From assembly GCF_000002595.2 (NCBI RefSeq), contig NC_057015.1, positions 3,234,952 through 3,298,951 of the forward strand: DNA of 64,000 nucleotides. The letters run 5' to 3'. A program made the translations under genes and the position numbers. Positions 1 to 11,900 of the stretch are shown here, in pieces. The notes below the pieces were generated by a model that saw only the letters and a list, made by a program, of their open reading frames with translations, did not search any database and was not told the DNA's origin. Position 1 is the stretch's first letter, and every line of letters starts with the position of its first letter. The DNA is from Chlamydomonas reinhardtii (Eukaryota > Chlorophyta > Chlorophyceae > Chlamydomonadales > Chlamydomonadaceae).

Positions 1-687
1 TTGTGGAGATGCATGCGACTGACATTTAGGCTTACTCTGATTGATTCTTGAGGGCAGGTTGAATGTCGCGATACGGCGCAGTCACCCCCGGCTGACCACA
101 GAGATAGAGACGCTCTTTAGTGCCCTGCCCTGGGATTTGACGTGCGCTCCCGTTCACCTGTCGCGGGAAGCCCCCTAGCACCTGGCATGGAGGCTGTAAA
201 CTTGGGTGGTAGTGTAGCCGTAACAGAGATAGACTGGATGTGAGGCGCTGGGTACCGGCTTCTTCGTGTTAGTGCGCAGACTTCGGCGGGGTTAGTATCC
301 TTCTTTCTCTATCTCTTTTGCTTCTTTGCACCGGCCTTCGGGCCTCTTGCCTATCTATTTAGCCTTTCTTTCCTGAACTGGCAGCTTACGTGCCCAATTC
401 AGCACTAAGCTAGACTCTAAGTTGGACGGGGGGCTTCATACCTCAACTGTAATCCGCATTTGAGCCACTCGTCCCCGTTCGCACATGTTGGATACCGTAG
501 CCAATTCTTGGGAGGATGCAATGCCGGGGACAGACAACACCGCAGAAACTTGCCACCGCTAGCCACCGCAAGCTGAAGTCCCTTGGTGCGCGCTTAAGCG
601 TCTCCACCGTGCACACTCTTACGGCATACGGGGGCAGCAGGCCAGCAGCGGACGACGTAGGCAAGTAGCACCAGTCATGCTTGTCTC
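1..687. other. No recognisable gene
   Basis: I see no coding exon, RNA gene or clear repeat here. The sequence is less GC-rich than the genes to the right, with pyrimidine-rich stretches around 300-380. It could be intergenic DNA or a decayed mobile-element end, but nothing diagnostic is visible. Confidence 0.4.
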
Positions 688-1203
688 ATGGCAACAGCAT
701 TGCAATCTACCGTTTGTAGGCTAGACCTGGACTCTCTGGAGTCAAGGCCTAGCCTGAACGCGTCGCGCTTGCAAGCAGCAATTGATGCGCGGTGGTGCCA
801 ACTTTCCGATGGGCTTCAGGGCATGGCACACTTCAAGCAGCACCTTTTGCTGCTACGCGCGTACAGCCCCATACTGCCCCTCCCCCCTTGTGCTGATTTA
901 GGAGATCGCGACACCAACGCGGCAGCCAGCATCCGCCTAATCACCGCATGCCAGGAGGAGGGACTGCCGCGGCCAACGGCGCTCACACGCCCCAACCCTG
1001 GCGGTGGAAGAGGAGGAGGCACACGACAGGGCGGTGGTGGCGACGGCGGTGACAGCGATGGGGACGGCGGGGAAGGTGGAGGAGGACGCAGGCGCGCGCC
1101 TGGCGCAGCGCTGCGAGCGGCGGCAGCAGAGGCGGCGGCAGGTGCTGCCGCCGGCGCTGCCGCTGCGACTGCTGTGCAGCAGGGCGGCGGCGCATATGGC
1201 TAG
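688..1203 (+). CDS. Weak hypothetical ORF, 171 aa
   Basis: An ATG-initiated open frame. The first ~100 residues have ordinary composition; the rest is a Gly-rich stretch followed by an Ala/Gly-rich tail. No domain is recognised. In DNA this GC-rich, open frames of this length arise by chance, and the opposite strand is also open over much of it. There is no splice context or convincing neighbour. It may be a real low-complexity gene, a fragment of a mobile element, or spurious; I lean to spurious. Confidence 0.2.
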   Translation: MATALQSTVCRLDLDSLESRPSLNASRLQAAIDARWCQLSDGLQGMAHFKQHLLLLRAYSPILPLPPCADLGDRDTNAAASIRLITACQEEGLPRPTALTRPNPGGGRGGGTRQGGGGDGGDSDGDGGEGGGGRRRAPGAALRAAAAEAAAGAAAGAAAATAVQQGGGAYG

Positions 1204-2197
1204 ATAGAGACAGTTTTGTACGCATGCCGTCCGGCCTAAGTCCGTCGACGAGGAGAAGCCGGCAGCCGATAGCCCCCATACACCCCGCTAACCGATCCCA
1301 AGTGGTCACAAACGCGTAGGGCGAAGGCGGTCCCGTCACTGGATGGTGCCTGATGGTGGCCGCGCTTTGCGGGTGGGCGCAGCGCCTGGACGAGGGGCGG
1401 TGGCTGAGGCCCCCGGTTAACCCCGAGACCAGGAGAAGATGAAAAGGCCGCGGATTCTGCAAAAGCAGCCCGGAAAAACTTCGACGCCTCAGTGCTCGGC
1501 TTGGGGAGGCGAGGCAGCAGGTAGCGGGGCGACCAGGAGCAGCGTGGCTGGGCAGTGGCCGAGGGCAGGAGTCACAGCAGGAGTGTGCGTCCTTCCGCGC
1601 TGAACGGCTGCTCGGTGCTGTTTCGACAGTGGGGGTTGCTTCATGCGACACGACAAGTGCGCAAGCCAACACCACTGACCGGCAGTGCAGGCGGAGGGGG
1701 GGGAGGGGGGCGGAGGACAGCGACAAGGCAGTCTTGCGGTGCGTCGGCCCGTCGCCGGATACCTCCGGCAACACATCATATACTGCATATGAGCAGCATT
1801 TACATCTAGCCACTGGACATTGGCGAGCCCAGGTTAGCGAAGGTTGGAGACCTTGTCATCGGATGCATGGGCAAGGGCCCAGGCGTCTTTGCCTGCGCTC
1901 GCGCAGGTGTCAGTTCCTTTTGCGAGTTGCATATTCGGGTACTCTCCCGATTATCCTCGTCTATCTCTCTTTAACAAAAGCCAGGTTAGTGCATCGGCGG
2001 CTTGTGCTTTGGTTGCCTGCCTCTGAGTGCAGCAGCACGGAAGAGCAGCTTTAGATTGCCTAGTGTGGTCGATTTGAGACAAAGGACGCTGATCAGGGGT
2101 ATCCGGAGCCTAGGCGCCGCCCAGCCTCGGTCGGCGCCTCCACGCTCTTGCGGTCTGTCTGACGCCCCTTCCCTGTGATGTGATTGGTGCAGGCAAA
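1204..2197. other. Upstream region of EFL
   Basis: No coding exon recognised. The EFL start codon at 2198 lies five bases after an AG preceded by a TG-rich stretch (acceptor ending at 2192), so the 5' UTR probably contains an intron whose donor lies somewhere in this interval. The promoter should be upstream of that. A pyrimidine/purine-rich patch with G runs lies at 1690-1720. Confidence 0.4.
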
Positions 2198-4328
2198 ATG
2201 TCTGAGGGCAAGGAGCATCTGTCCATCGTCATGTGAGTGAACTGGGCCCGGAGCAGCGAGGCGCCCCGCAAGCAGATTCTGGCTGTCTGGAGGGGAGAGG
2301 GCAATGGATGTGCAACCTCTTGCCTGCAAGACCCGGAAATAATGTTGTTCCTTTGCCTGGTCTTTTGCGCTTTGCAGTTGCGGCCATGTCGACTCCGGCA
2401 AGTCGACCACCACTGGTCGCCTGCTGTTCGAGCTCGGCGGTATCCCCGAGCGTGAGCTGGAGAAGCTGAAGGAGGAGGCCGCTGCCCTGGGCAAGTCCTC
2501 TTTCGCCTTCGCCTTCTACATGGACCGCGCTAAGGAGGAGCGTGAGCGTGGTGTGACCATCGCCTGCACCACCAAGGAGTTCTTCACTGACCGCTGGCAC
2601 TACACCATCATCGACGCCCCCGGTAAGGCTCACGGCTGGAGTACAGGGGGGCAAGGCGGACATGCATGTGGCTGGATGGGGGTCACGGGCTGTTGAGGGT
2701 TGGACGCAGGGGGAGGAGGGGAAGGGATGGCGGGGGAAGCCGTGCTCTAACTGGGTGGGACGAGGCGGCGCCCGTGTGTGGCACACTACATAAAGACCAC
2801 ACCTGCCAACAAAGCCTGTCGACCAGAGCGGTCCTGATGAGTGACACGCACTGCTTGTTGCCCCCTCCGCACAGGTCACCGCGACTTCATCAAGAACATG
2901 ATTTCCGGTGCCGCCCAGGCCGATGTGTGCCTGCTGATGGTGCCCGCTGACGGTAACTTCACCACCGCCATCCAGAAGGGTGACCACAAGGTGCGCACCC
3001 AGGGAAAGGACACCAGGCAGGGGGCAAACGCATTGGCGAACTGTATTCATTCAACGAACTGTGCCACCCAACTCGCTTACACATCCATTCTTGAACACCT
3101 ACTGATCGAACTGTTTGTCTGTGACCCATTGTCTCTGCAGGCCGGTGAGATCCAGGGCCAGACCCGCCAGCACGCTCGCCTGATCAACCTGCTGGGTGTC
3201 AAGCAGCTGATTGTGGGTGTGAACAAGATGGACTCCGACACTGCCGGCTACAAGAAGGAGCGCTACGATGAGATCGCCAACGAGATGCGCCACATGCTGG
3301 TGCGCGTGGGCTGGAAGGACGACTTCGTCAACAAGTCGGTGCCCATCCTGCCCATCTCCGGCTGGCTGGGTGACAACCTGATCACCAAGGTGCGTGTGGC
3401 GGCAGTGCGCCCCGTTACAGGTGCAGGAGGCGGCAGCTCTGGGGTTTGGAGTACCGCTGGACTTAAATATGCGTTCCGCGGGGGCTGCTGTGAGCTCCTG
3501 ATTTTTGCCGCCGCCGCTGTGCGCAATCCTACCGCGTTGCTGACCTCTGCCCTTCTCTCCCCCCCTCCTGTCCCCCTGCAGTCCACCAACATGACCTGGT
3601 ACTCCGGCCAGGAGGTGGTCAACCTGAAGGGCGAGAAGATCCAGGTGCACACCCTGCTGGACGCCCTGAACAGCTTCGTGGTCGTGCCCGAGCGCAAGAC
3701 CGACGCCCCCCTGCGTCTGCCCATCTCCGGCGCCTACAAGATCAAGGGTGTCGGTGATGTGCTGGCCGGCCGCGTCGAGCAGGGCGTGGTCAAGCCCGGT
3801 GATGAGGTGATCTTCCTGCCCACCCACACCACCGCCAACCCCTGCACCGGCAAGGTGTTCACCGTGGAGATGCACCACAAGCGTGTGGACAAGGCCGGCC
3901 CCGGCGACAACGTCGGCATGAACATCAAGGGTCTGGACAAGGGCAACATGCCCCGCACCGGTGACGTGATGATCCTGAAGTCGGACCAGACCCTGAAGAT
4001 CGTCAAGGACTTCACCGCCCAGATTCAGACCCTGGACATCCCCGGTGAGGTCAAGAAGGGCTACTCGCCCATCGGCTTCGTGCGCTGCGGCCGCTCCGCT
4101 TGCCGCATCAGCGGCATCAACTGGAAGGTCGGCAAGGAGACCGGCGGCAAGAAGATGGAGAACCCCGTCGGCCTGAAGGCCAACGAGATGGCTGAGGTCG
4201 TCTACGAGCCCACCCAGCCCCTGATCGTGGACTCCTTCAAGAACTGCGAGGGCCTGTCCCGCATTGCCTTCCTGGACGGCAACACCGCCGTCATGCTCGG
4301 CAAGGTGGTGTCGGTCACCCACAAGTAG
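2198..4328 (+). CDS. EFL: EF-1alpha-like translation GTPase (EFL)
   Basis: Delivers aminoacyl-tRNA to the ribosome in the cytosol, doing the job of EF-1alpha in lineages that lack it. Five exons: 2198-2232, 2378-2622, 2875-2990, 3141-3389 and 3582-4328 (1392 nt, 463 aa), all with GT-AG introns in matching phase. The P-loop GHVDSGKS is at residues 14-21, DAPGH at about 91-95 and NKMD at 160-163, followed by the two beta-barrel domains. It is EFL rather than EF-1alpha because the N-terminus ([20 protein letters not shown]) and the insertions match the EFL class known from chlorophytes, and canonical EF-1alpha signature stretches are absent. Codon use is extremely biased to C/G-ending codons, as expected of a highly expressed gene. 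A 5' UTR intron is likely. Convergent with CHLM. Confidence 0.95.
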
Positions 4329-5627
4329 GGAGCTAACGCTGGTGGCGACGCCGGTGAGGCGGGCACGGAGCTGGAGCGGCAGCAGCGCATGCGGCGGCAG
4401 CAGCAGCAGGCGCCGGGTTGTAGCAGCAGCGTGCCGGCAGAGCCGATGACGCTAGTGGCGGGGGGTCGCGGTGCGACGGAGCTGGTGGGGAGCTGGGGCT
4501 TCGGGTGGCCTAGGATGCTAACCGCGCAAGAGGCTGTGTGCGAGGTTGCTTCGGGCTCCGGCGGGTATGCTAGCCGGCTTGATTGTTTCGTTGGTTGGCA
4601 GCGGGTGCGGGCTGTTGGGCGTGCTGCAAGGCGTGTCCCAGCCCCGCTCGACACGTCGTGCGTGGAGCTTCGCTGTTCCTTTGGGGCGGCTATTGTTCGG
4701 GCAGGCGGTTGCAGGGGAGTGGGCTGGCGTGATGGCGGCATAAAGCCAGGGAGACCTTCACTATGCGCCTTCACGGCATGACGGCCTGAAAAGGCTCTCA
4801 CTTCTCACTGACCTGACGCTGACTGTAAACACGACTGGTGTGACGTTGGTGTGTAGTCCACGGGCAGCCAATGAAGGGCGGGATGGATGCGTCTCAGATC
4901 CAGTACCGTAGTTGTTTGTGTAGGTTCCGGCACACCCCAAGTTGTGTGGGTGGACTACAAGCAGGAACGGGGGAAATGTTGCGCACGCGGTAGCTGTTCC
5001 GCAGTAGCCCTCCCAAACCCCTGGCCACTAGTCCGAGAGCGTGGAACTACGTGAAAGGGGGCATGAGAGGGCAACCGCTGCAGCCTGCAGGCACACGCTA
5101 GGCACACGCTTCAACGGCTCGAAGTATATGCGCCAACTTCCTGCTCTGTCGAGACCGGTAGTGCGCTTGAGCTACCGCCGACGTGTAGGACCACCGCCCC
5201 TCACTAGAGCAGAATGTACAGAACACCGCCGGCCTTCAATTTTACAGTCAGCTGGCGGCTCGTGCACCGGTGCACCTTGCGTCCCGTGTGCACTCCACAG
5301 CGCGTGGCTTGAGCGTCCACCTCCACCTCTTCCTCACTCACATCTAGCTCGCTTACCACTCTCTCCATCGGCGTTGGAGGGTCCCCCCTTGCCCATCCTC
5401 ATCCCTTGAAGTCAGTCTGTCTATAGTCGTTCACACAATCGTTTTGGCTATCCGCCCGTCACTCAGTCACATAAATGTCTATAGCCCGTCAAAACCGCGC
5501 TGCACCGTAGCACCCTAGCAGCGCCCACGCCCATGCCCTCATACCCGGCCGCAGCGCCGGTCCGAGTCCATCAGTCCTTACACCAGTCCTGCACTGCTAC
5601 GCTATTTACACGAGAACGTTTGCGAGA
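4329..5627. other. Convergent 3' UTRs of EFL and CHLM
   Basis: Holds the 3' UTR of EFL, with CAG-type repeats at 4380-4440 and a TGTAA at 4824, and the 3' UTR of CHLM on the other strand. Minus-strand TGTAA candidates for CHLM are at 5606-5610, 5578-5582 and 5242-5246; I cannot tell which is used. No additional gene is supported, although a short plus-strand open frame exists at 5041-5409. Confidence 0.5.
4824..4828 (+). terminator. TGTAA poly(A) signal of EFL
   Basis: The Chlamydomonas-type polyadenylation signal about 500 nt after the EFL stop codon; the first good plus-strand match downstream. Confidence 0.6.
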
Positions 5628-8626
5628 TTACTCGCGGATGGCCTCCAGCAGGCGCGAGAAGTAGAAGCTGGTGGCGGTCATCTCACGCTTGGTGACCTTG
5701 AAGCCGGCGCGCTTGAGGGCAGCCTCCACGTCCTCCTCACGGTGCAGGTAGGCGCGGGTGGCCTGCACGAAGGCGGGCCATGGGTGGGACGAGGGGCCAC
5801 ACGGTGTAACAACGCTGCGACATGCGGTAGCATCGGCGACACCTCAAGGCGCCGTGTGCCCCCACATCCCAGTGCCATGCACCGCCGGTAGCAACCACTT
5901 GGAACAACAACGTCAGCTCGTCATTGCACCCCAATAAGTGCACATCAGCCCTGCCCCTTCGCAGGCTGCGCACCTTGCTGGGGCCGGGGAACAGCTCGCC
6001 AATGCGCTTGAGGATGCTGTACGACAGCGTCTTGGGTGCGAACGAGATGATGAGGCGGCGGTCGGACAGACCCGCCAGGTGCGTGATCATGGCGTCCACC
6101 TTGTCCTGCGGGGTGAGGAGGGCGCGGGAGAGAGGAAACGGCGTAAGCAGGCGGAGCGCGGCCAGACGATGCTGCTGTGAGGGCTGTCCCCGAGCTTCAA
6201 AGCGCACGCGGCTGTGGCACAGGGGCCTGCACCGGTGTGCCATTTCAGTCACCGCCAAACGCTGCAGCCCAGTCCACCACTGTCAGCAGCCCCGCCCTCC
6301 CCGCCCCAAATGGCATATGTGACATACAATTGCACTCGCCACATTTCCCCACGGCTTGTATGGGTTCATGTGGGCTAGCAGTTGACTCTTTCCAACACAC
6401 AACGTGTGCAAACGACACGCCCGCCCAATCCGCACCGGGCCCCGGCCGCACCTGGGGGTAGTGAATCATCACGTCCAGGCAAGTGACCGTGTCGTACTTG
6501 CCCTTGACGGACCTGCGGCAGTGAGGGCGGGTGCGGAAAGGCGACAGCTTGGTCGGTTGGGGTTCGGAAACACGCACGCACGGCAGCCCTCGCCCGCGCT
6601 CGGTCGCGGGCCCCCTCCAACCCGACTTCCGACCCCGTCCCTTTTCCCGTCCCGTTCCGTTCCACGGAGTCCTACGCCCTGCGCTCGCCATGATGTGATG
6701 ATGGTCCCCTCCAGCCGCGCTGGTCGCCTCGTGAACAACAGCGCTGGAGCCATTGGCTGGCCCTCATCCCTTTCCGCCCTCGCACTCTTCCCCGATTGGC
6801 AGTGGTTAATAATGGAAGTGGAATGAACTACCCCCCCCCCCCACCACCACCACCGTGTCCATTCACGGCGCGCCCGCAGACACTTCTTGCCGTCCTCCAT
6901 TCAGCTTCCATGCCCGACAGCGCCTCCCGTCTTGCGGCCCTTTTCCTTCCTCCCCTGACCTCGGCCCTCCTACCCTCCTCCGCTTTCATATTTCCCCGCC
7001 TGATCTGCTTCCCGCCTCCATTGTGTTCGCGTGCTTTTGTTCCAACCACCAGTTCTCCTATCCCCCTCCCCTTTGTTCCCTCGTTCCTTCCTCGCGCCCT
7101 CCCTCTCCCGTCCTCTCTCTCCCCAGCACTCACTCCAGGTCCAGCGCCTCGAACTTGGGCGCCACCTTGGGCGCCTTGCCCTGCCCGGCCGCCACCGCCT
7201 GCTGGTAGCGCTGCTCCGCCTCAGACGCCATGGCGGCGGAGATGTCGGAGGCGCTGACGGCGGCGCCGCGCAGCGCCAGCGGGATGGCCAGGCTGCCTGT
7301 GGGTGGTGTGTTGGGAGGAGGTGTGCCGAGGGGCAGAGGGAGCGGGAGGAGAGGCGGTCATGAGTTGCCGGGAGAGGTCGTGCTAAGCATGTGTGGGTCG
7401 TCGCCTCCGGCGGTGGGAATACCATAGTGCTGGCTTGCCAAGCAAACTGCTTGGCGCTGCCGAATTGCATTCTTGGCCGCGGGGTACGCCCACGACTCGG
7501 CACGCCCTGCTATTGCGTCATCATAAGCCTTCTGTCCGTGCACCATGTCCGTGCTTCCTGCAACCTTTCCAAACACGTTCACCTGCCCCAGCCCCTTCCG
7601 CCCTCTTACCCTCTACCCGCACGCCAACCAGCGCCATCCCCGCGACAGCCTCCTCCCCTCCTCCTGCCCCTCCTTCTACCCCCCGGCCCACGGCCCTCTG
7701 CCCCTCCCACCTGTCCCGCAGCCGCAGTCCGCCACGGTGATGCCCTGCACGCTGCCCTCCTCGTCCACCCAGCGCAGCACCTTGTCCACCGTCTGCGCGT
7801 GGCCAGTGCGGATGTCCAGCTGCACCTTGTTCACCTCGTCCGTCTCGCCGTAGATCTTGCGCCAGCGCTCGAAGCCGGCAGTGTTGAAGTAGTCCTTCAC
7901 CTGATGGGGTGATGGGGGGAGGGGGTGAGGGGAGGTGGTCGCTGCGGGCGCGAGTGCGCGGAGCGACGTGGCTGTTGCTGGCGTGGTTGTCGCGCTAGCT
8001 GCTGATATCAAGCTGCAACACTAGATCTGCCAGGGTATCCGGGTAGCGGTAGATGATGCTGAACTTCGTCGGTGGCTGTCCGGACAATTCACAGCAAACC
8101 CAGTCCGTGAGAAGACCGGATCCGCGGAGAGGGGTGGCACGTCCCCATACCCGGCGCAGAACACAGCTGGGGCGCAGGGTCGGATTGCTGCCTCCAACTC
8201 AAATTGAAGCCTGTATTTTGGACTCACCGCCTCCTTCTCATCGCCGTCGAATGACTTCATCTGCTCCGAGCGGCTGCGAGGAGCAGAAACGCGATGTTTG
8301 CTTGCGTGATGCCATCCTAGCCAAGCACGCGCATCTGCATTAAGATCTGAGGCACTCCTGCACCCTTCTCACCGCTTCTGAGGGTCAGTAGCGACAAGCA
8401 GGGCGCCCAGGCCCACAACAGCGCCCACTCCGCCAACCGCGAAGGTCAGCGAGCCAACATCGGCAGTTTGAGCAATCTCAGAAGCCATAGCAGCGGAGGT
8501 GGTCGCCACGGTCATGGCAGAGGCCAGCGCGGCAGCCTGGGCCGGGCGCGAGGCATGCGCGACGACGCTCCGCCGGGCCACAGCCGGGCGGGCCGAGGTA
8601 AAAGGCTTGGTGTTTAGGCACTGCAT
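5628..8626 (-). CDS. CHLM: Mg-protoporphyrin IX O-methyltransferase, chloroplast
   Basis: Transfers a methyl group from S-adenosylmethionine to the 13-propionate of Mg-protoporphyrin IX, a step of chlorophyll synthesis at plastid membranes. Seven exons on the minus strand: 8373-8626, 8228-8273, 7711-7900, 7134-7296, 6452-6512, 5974-6105 and 5628-5762 (981 nt, 326 aa). Exon 1 gives an Arg/Ala/Ser-rich transit peptide and a hydrophobic segment ending in DPQKR; exon 2 continues in frame into RSEQMKSFDGDEKEA. The same order (hydrophobic stretch, DPxRR, then VKxYFN) is known in plant CHLM. The SAM-binding motif ADCGCGTG is at residues 157-164, and ATRAYLH and FYFSRL lie near the C-terminus. Exon 1 alone reads to a TGA just past its donor and can be mistaken for a separate small protein. 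Head-to-head with the Deg protease gene. Confidence 0.95.
6831..6854. repeat. Poly-C and CCA repeat in a CHLM intron
   Basis: A run of 12 C followed by four CCA units, inside the intron between CHLM exons 4 and 5. Such runs are prone to sequencing and assembly errors. Confidence 0.8.
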
Positions 8627-8906
8627 TTTTAATTGGTCCTAAATATAAAGCGACAGATTGGTGGGGGGTGCACAAGAAATGGAAGTTTTAGTCCCCATTC
8701 TTTGCCCGCAAACCGGTTTCCCGCAGGCCGCGCCTTGTGCTGACGCCAGCTTGCCATGCATACTCGTAATCCTACATAAGCACTCTTTGCCACTCACCTC
8801 AGTCACTGAAGTCCTCTCGTGTTGGCAACCTGAGACACCTCTGCAACACCCCATTCGCCGTCCCTTCGGCGGGGAGAAGCTTCTGAGCGCACACTGACAC
8901 TGCTTA
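8627..8906. promoter_or_regulatory. Shared CHLM / DEG1C upstream region
   Basis: Only 280 bp separate the two divergent start codons, so both 5' UTRs and core promoters must fit here. No TATA box or named motif is convincing. Both products are plastid proteins, so co-regulation is possible, but this is inferred from spacing only. Confidence 0.5.
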
Positions 8907-11900
8907 ATGCTGGCGGGCGCTGTCAACAGCGCAACACGTGCATATCTTACCCTTTGGCAACTGCGAATGCGGTCCTCGCTCACGCTCGGGCAGCGCCTGC
9001 ATGCGCAGCGTCATGGCGTCCCACCGCACTCCTTGGCAACTGGAACGAGTGCGAGGGCGAACCATCGCATGGCTGTTAGTGCTTCCGCCACGCAGCGAAG
9101 TGGACCCGCCGGCAGCGAACCTGTAAGTAGGTGGGGGTTCGGGCCGTATGACGTCGAGGCCAGGTGCTGTCTTGCGCGTGGCCCTTGTAACGGAGGCACC
9201 TGATGCAGCGCCAACCCCAGCTTCCCAAGTCCCCACCCCGCAATCCGCGTGTACCCTTACAGGCCGACCAGCCACGCATTGGGCCACTGGCGCTGGCGGC
9301 CGGCACTGCGCTATGTCTCATGCTTGGCTCAGGCTTTGCGCCTGAGGGCAGCAGCGGTGCACTTGCGCCGCTGGGGGCGCTGGCGGTCCGCCCCGCACAC
9401 GCCGAGGCGACGACGCTGAAGGGCACGCCCATGGCTAGCCGGGCGGCAGATCTGACGGCGCCGTCGGTGCGCGATGCGGTGCCGCTGCAGCGCAACATCG
9501 ACCCGCTCACCATGCAGCTGCCGGATGCGCCGCCGGACCTCACGCCGGAGGTAGGCGGTGGCTGAACAGCGGGTTGCAGCCAGAGGAATGGGAGCTGTGT
9601 TGGCAGCGGCAGGAGGTCGGCCGGGCTGATGCCGGGAACAGCACGTATGGCGGGAGGTTAAGCGGCCACAATGCGTCTCGCTGCTCCCCGCCAATCGCAG
9701 GAGGTTCGCGCTATTCGCATCTTCGCACGTAACACGCCTTCGGTCGTCAACATCACGAATTTCCGTCAGGTGTGTCATTTGCACTCGCGACCCACAACGC
9801 GACGATTGCGACGCGTTTTGGTTGGCTACCGGTCATAGATAGACCTCCAACCCGTCCTTTCTCCTGATCCTGAGCAGGTGCCGGTGCAGTCGGTGTACGG
9901 CTTCGGTCGCGGCGGGTTCAGCATGGACACGGAGAAGGTGCCGGCGGGGCTGGGCAGCGGGTTCGTGTGGGACGACAAGGGGTGAGTACGCACGAGCTCG
10001 GGGTGGGGGGTTGGGAGGAGGCCGGGGCACACGGGCAGCATCTGGGAGCGCTGACAGCCAGTTGGGGACCTTGGCGGCATTGCCATTCAAGATTGCAACA
10101 ACATTGCTTCATGTCTCAGGCGGCGTATGTGCCACCGGCGCTGCGCTTGAGTACCGTATGCTGGGCTAAGGCCGCGCCGCTTCCTCCTGTTGTAGGCACA
10201 TCGTGACCAACTACCATGTCATCAAGGTAAGCACAAAAGCCCGCGTCTTCACATCAGGAGTCCAAGCCTACGGTAATCAGCAACACAGATACTTGTTGAA
10301 AGCGAGCTATGCGACTACCGGAGTGAGTCAGAATCGCTTGGTTCGGTACACGCCTGCCATGCCGTACACACACAGGGCGCTGACGAGGTCAAGGTCACGC
10401 TGCTGGACCAAACCACCTACACCGCAAAGGTAATGCCAACGCACCAACAGCATCACCTAGCACAGAGTCCAAGCAGTAACCCGTCACTCCACGTGACCTG
10501 AAGCTGCTGAGGCGCAAGTCCTGCCATTGCCTTTCGCCTTGCCGTACTCGTCTTGGGAACTAGGTGGTGGGCGGCGACGCGGACAAGGACGTGGCTGTGC
10601 TGCGGCTGGTGGACGCCGGCGACAAGATCAGTGCGCTGACGCCGGTGACACTGGGCAGCAGCGCGCAGCTGCTGGTGGGGCAGCGCGTGTTCGCCATCGG
10701 CAACCCGCTGGGGCTGGAGCACGTGAGTGGCGGGTGGCGGGTGGCGGGTGGCGGGTGGCGGGTGGCGGGTGGCGGGTGGCGGGTGGCGGGTGGCGGGTGG
10801 CGGGTAGCGGGTGGCGGGGCATGGGTTATGTAGGTCAAGGGCTGTTTTTAAGCCCAATGCTGTTGCGCGAGGTGGTTGAAGGCAATGTGGTAAACCCGTC
10901 AATTTCCGGTTGCATCACTCTCTCTGCTGCCTGTGCTCCCACGCCGCGCTGCCGCTGCTCAGACGCTGACGTCGGGGATTGTGAGTGGCCTGAACCGCGA
11001 GCTGAGCACCGGCACATTGACCATCAAGGGGCTGGTGCAGACTGACGCCGCGATCAACCCCGGCAACAGTGGTGAGGTTGCGTAGCGGCGTCTTCTGGGC
11101 TTGTTGGGCACTTGGGCCTGCTGGACACCCATGGCCGCATACGGCCCGCACGCCGCATTCTATGTTAGCATTCACGTTGCCACACGGTCCAACCGGCGCT
11201 CCCACTCTTCCCATCACCTTGGAGTTGTGCATTACGGTACCCTCCCGTCGCCCTCCCCTCCCCAACTCAGGCGGAGTGCTGCTGGACAGCGCCGGCCGGG
11301 TGATCGGCATCAACACCGCCATCGCCGACCCGACCGGCAAGGGCGCATCCTCCGGCGTGGGCTTCGCGCTGCCCATCGACAGTGTGCGCGGCCTGGTAGA
11401 CCAGATCCTGACCTACGGCCGCGTGCTGCGGCCCGTGCTGGGAGTCAGCCTGGCGCCGCCGCAGGTGCTCAAGCAGCTGGGCCAGCCGGGCGTGCTGGTG
11501 CTAGAGGTGAGCGCTGGGAGTGGGAGTGGTTGGGGGGGGGGCGTGTGGGCTGTGGGGAGGGTGGCAGGCAAGAGGCGGTGTGGGGGGGGGGGGGGGGGCT
11601 GGACAGGGCAGCGAAGGCATCGAGGCTGAGCTCGCCTAGGTTAGAGGCTGAGAGCATGGATTGTGTGTGCTGCCCGAAGGCACTGCCGACCCGCATGTTT
11701 CTCCCCAAGCCTCTGCTTGTGTCCGAGACCATACCGCCCGGCCTTAACACGCTGACGCCTGCCTCTCTTCGCCCGTCTGCCCCCGCCTGCATATGTAGGT
11801 GCCCAAGGGCTCCCCCGCGGAGAAGGCCGGCATCAAGCCCACCATGCGCGACCGCTTCAGCGGCTCCCTGGTGCTGGGCGACATCATCACAGGCATTGAC

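Noticed and set aside
3099-4322. 407-codon antisense ORF
   Set aside because: Shadow of the highly biased EFL exons on the opposite strand.
8369-8626. Separate PsbX-like small thylakoid protein ending DPQKR
   Set aside because: The frame joins CHLM exon 2 through a good donor, and the hydrophobic stretch plus DPxRR motif belongs to CHLM N-termini.
10727-10818. CRISPR-like array
   Set aside because: Contiguous 7-bp units with no spacers in an intron of a nuclear gene; a minisatellite.
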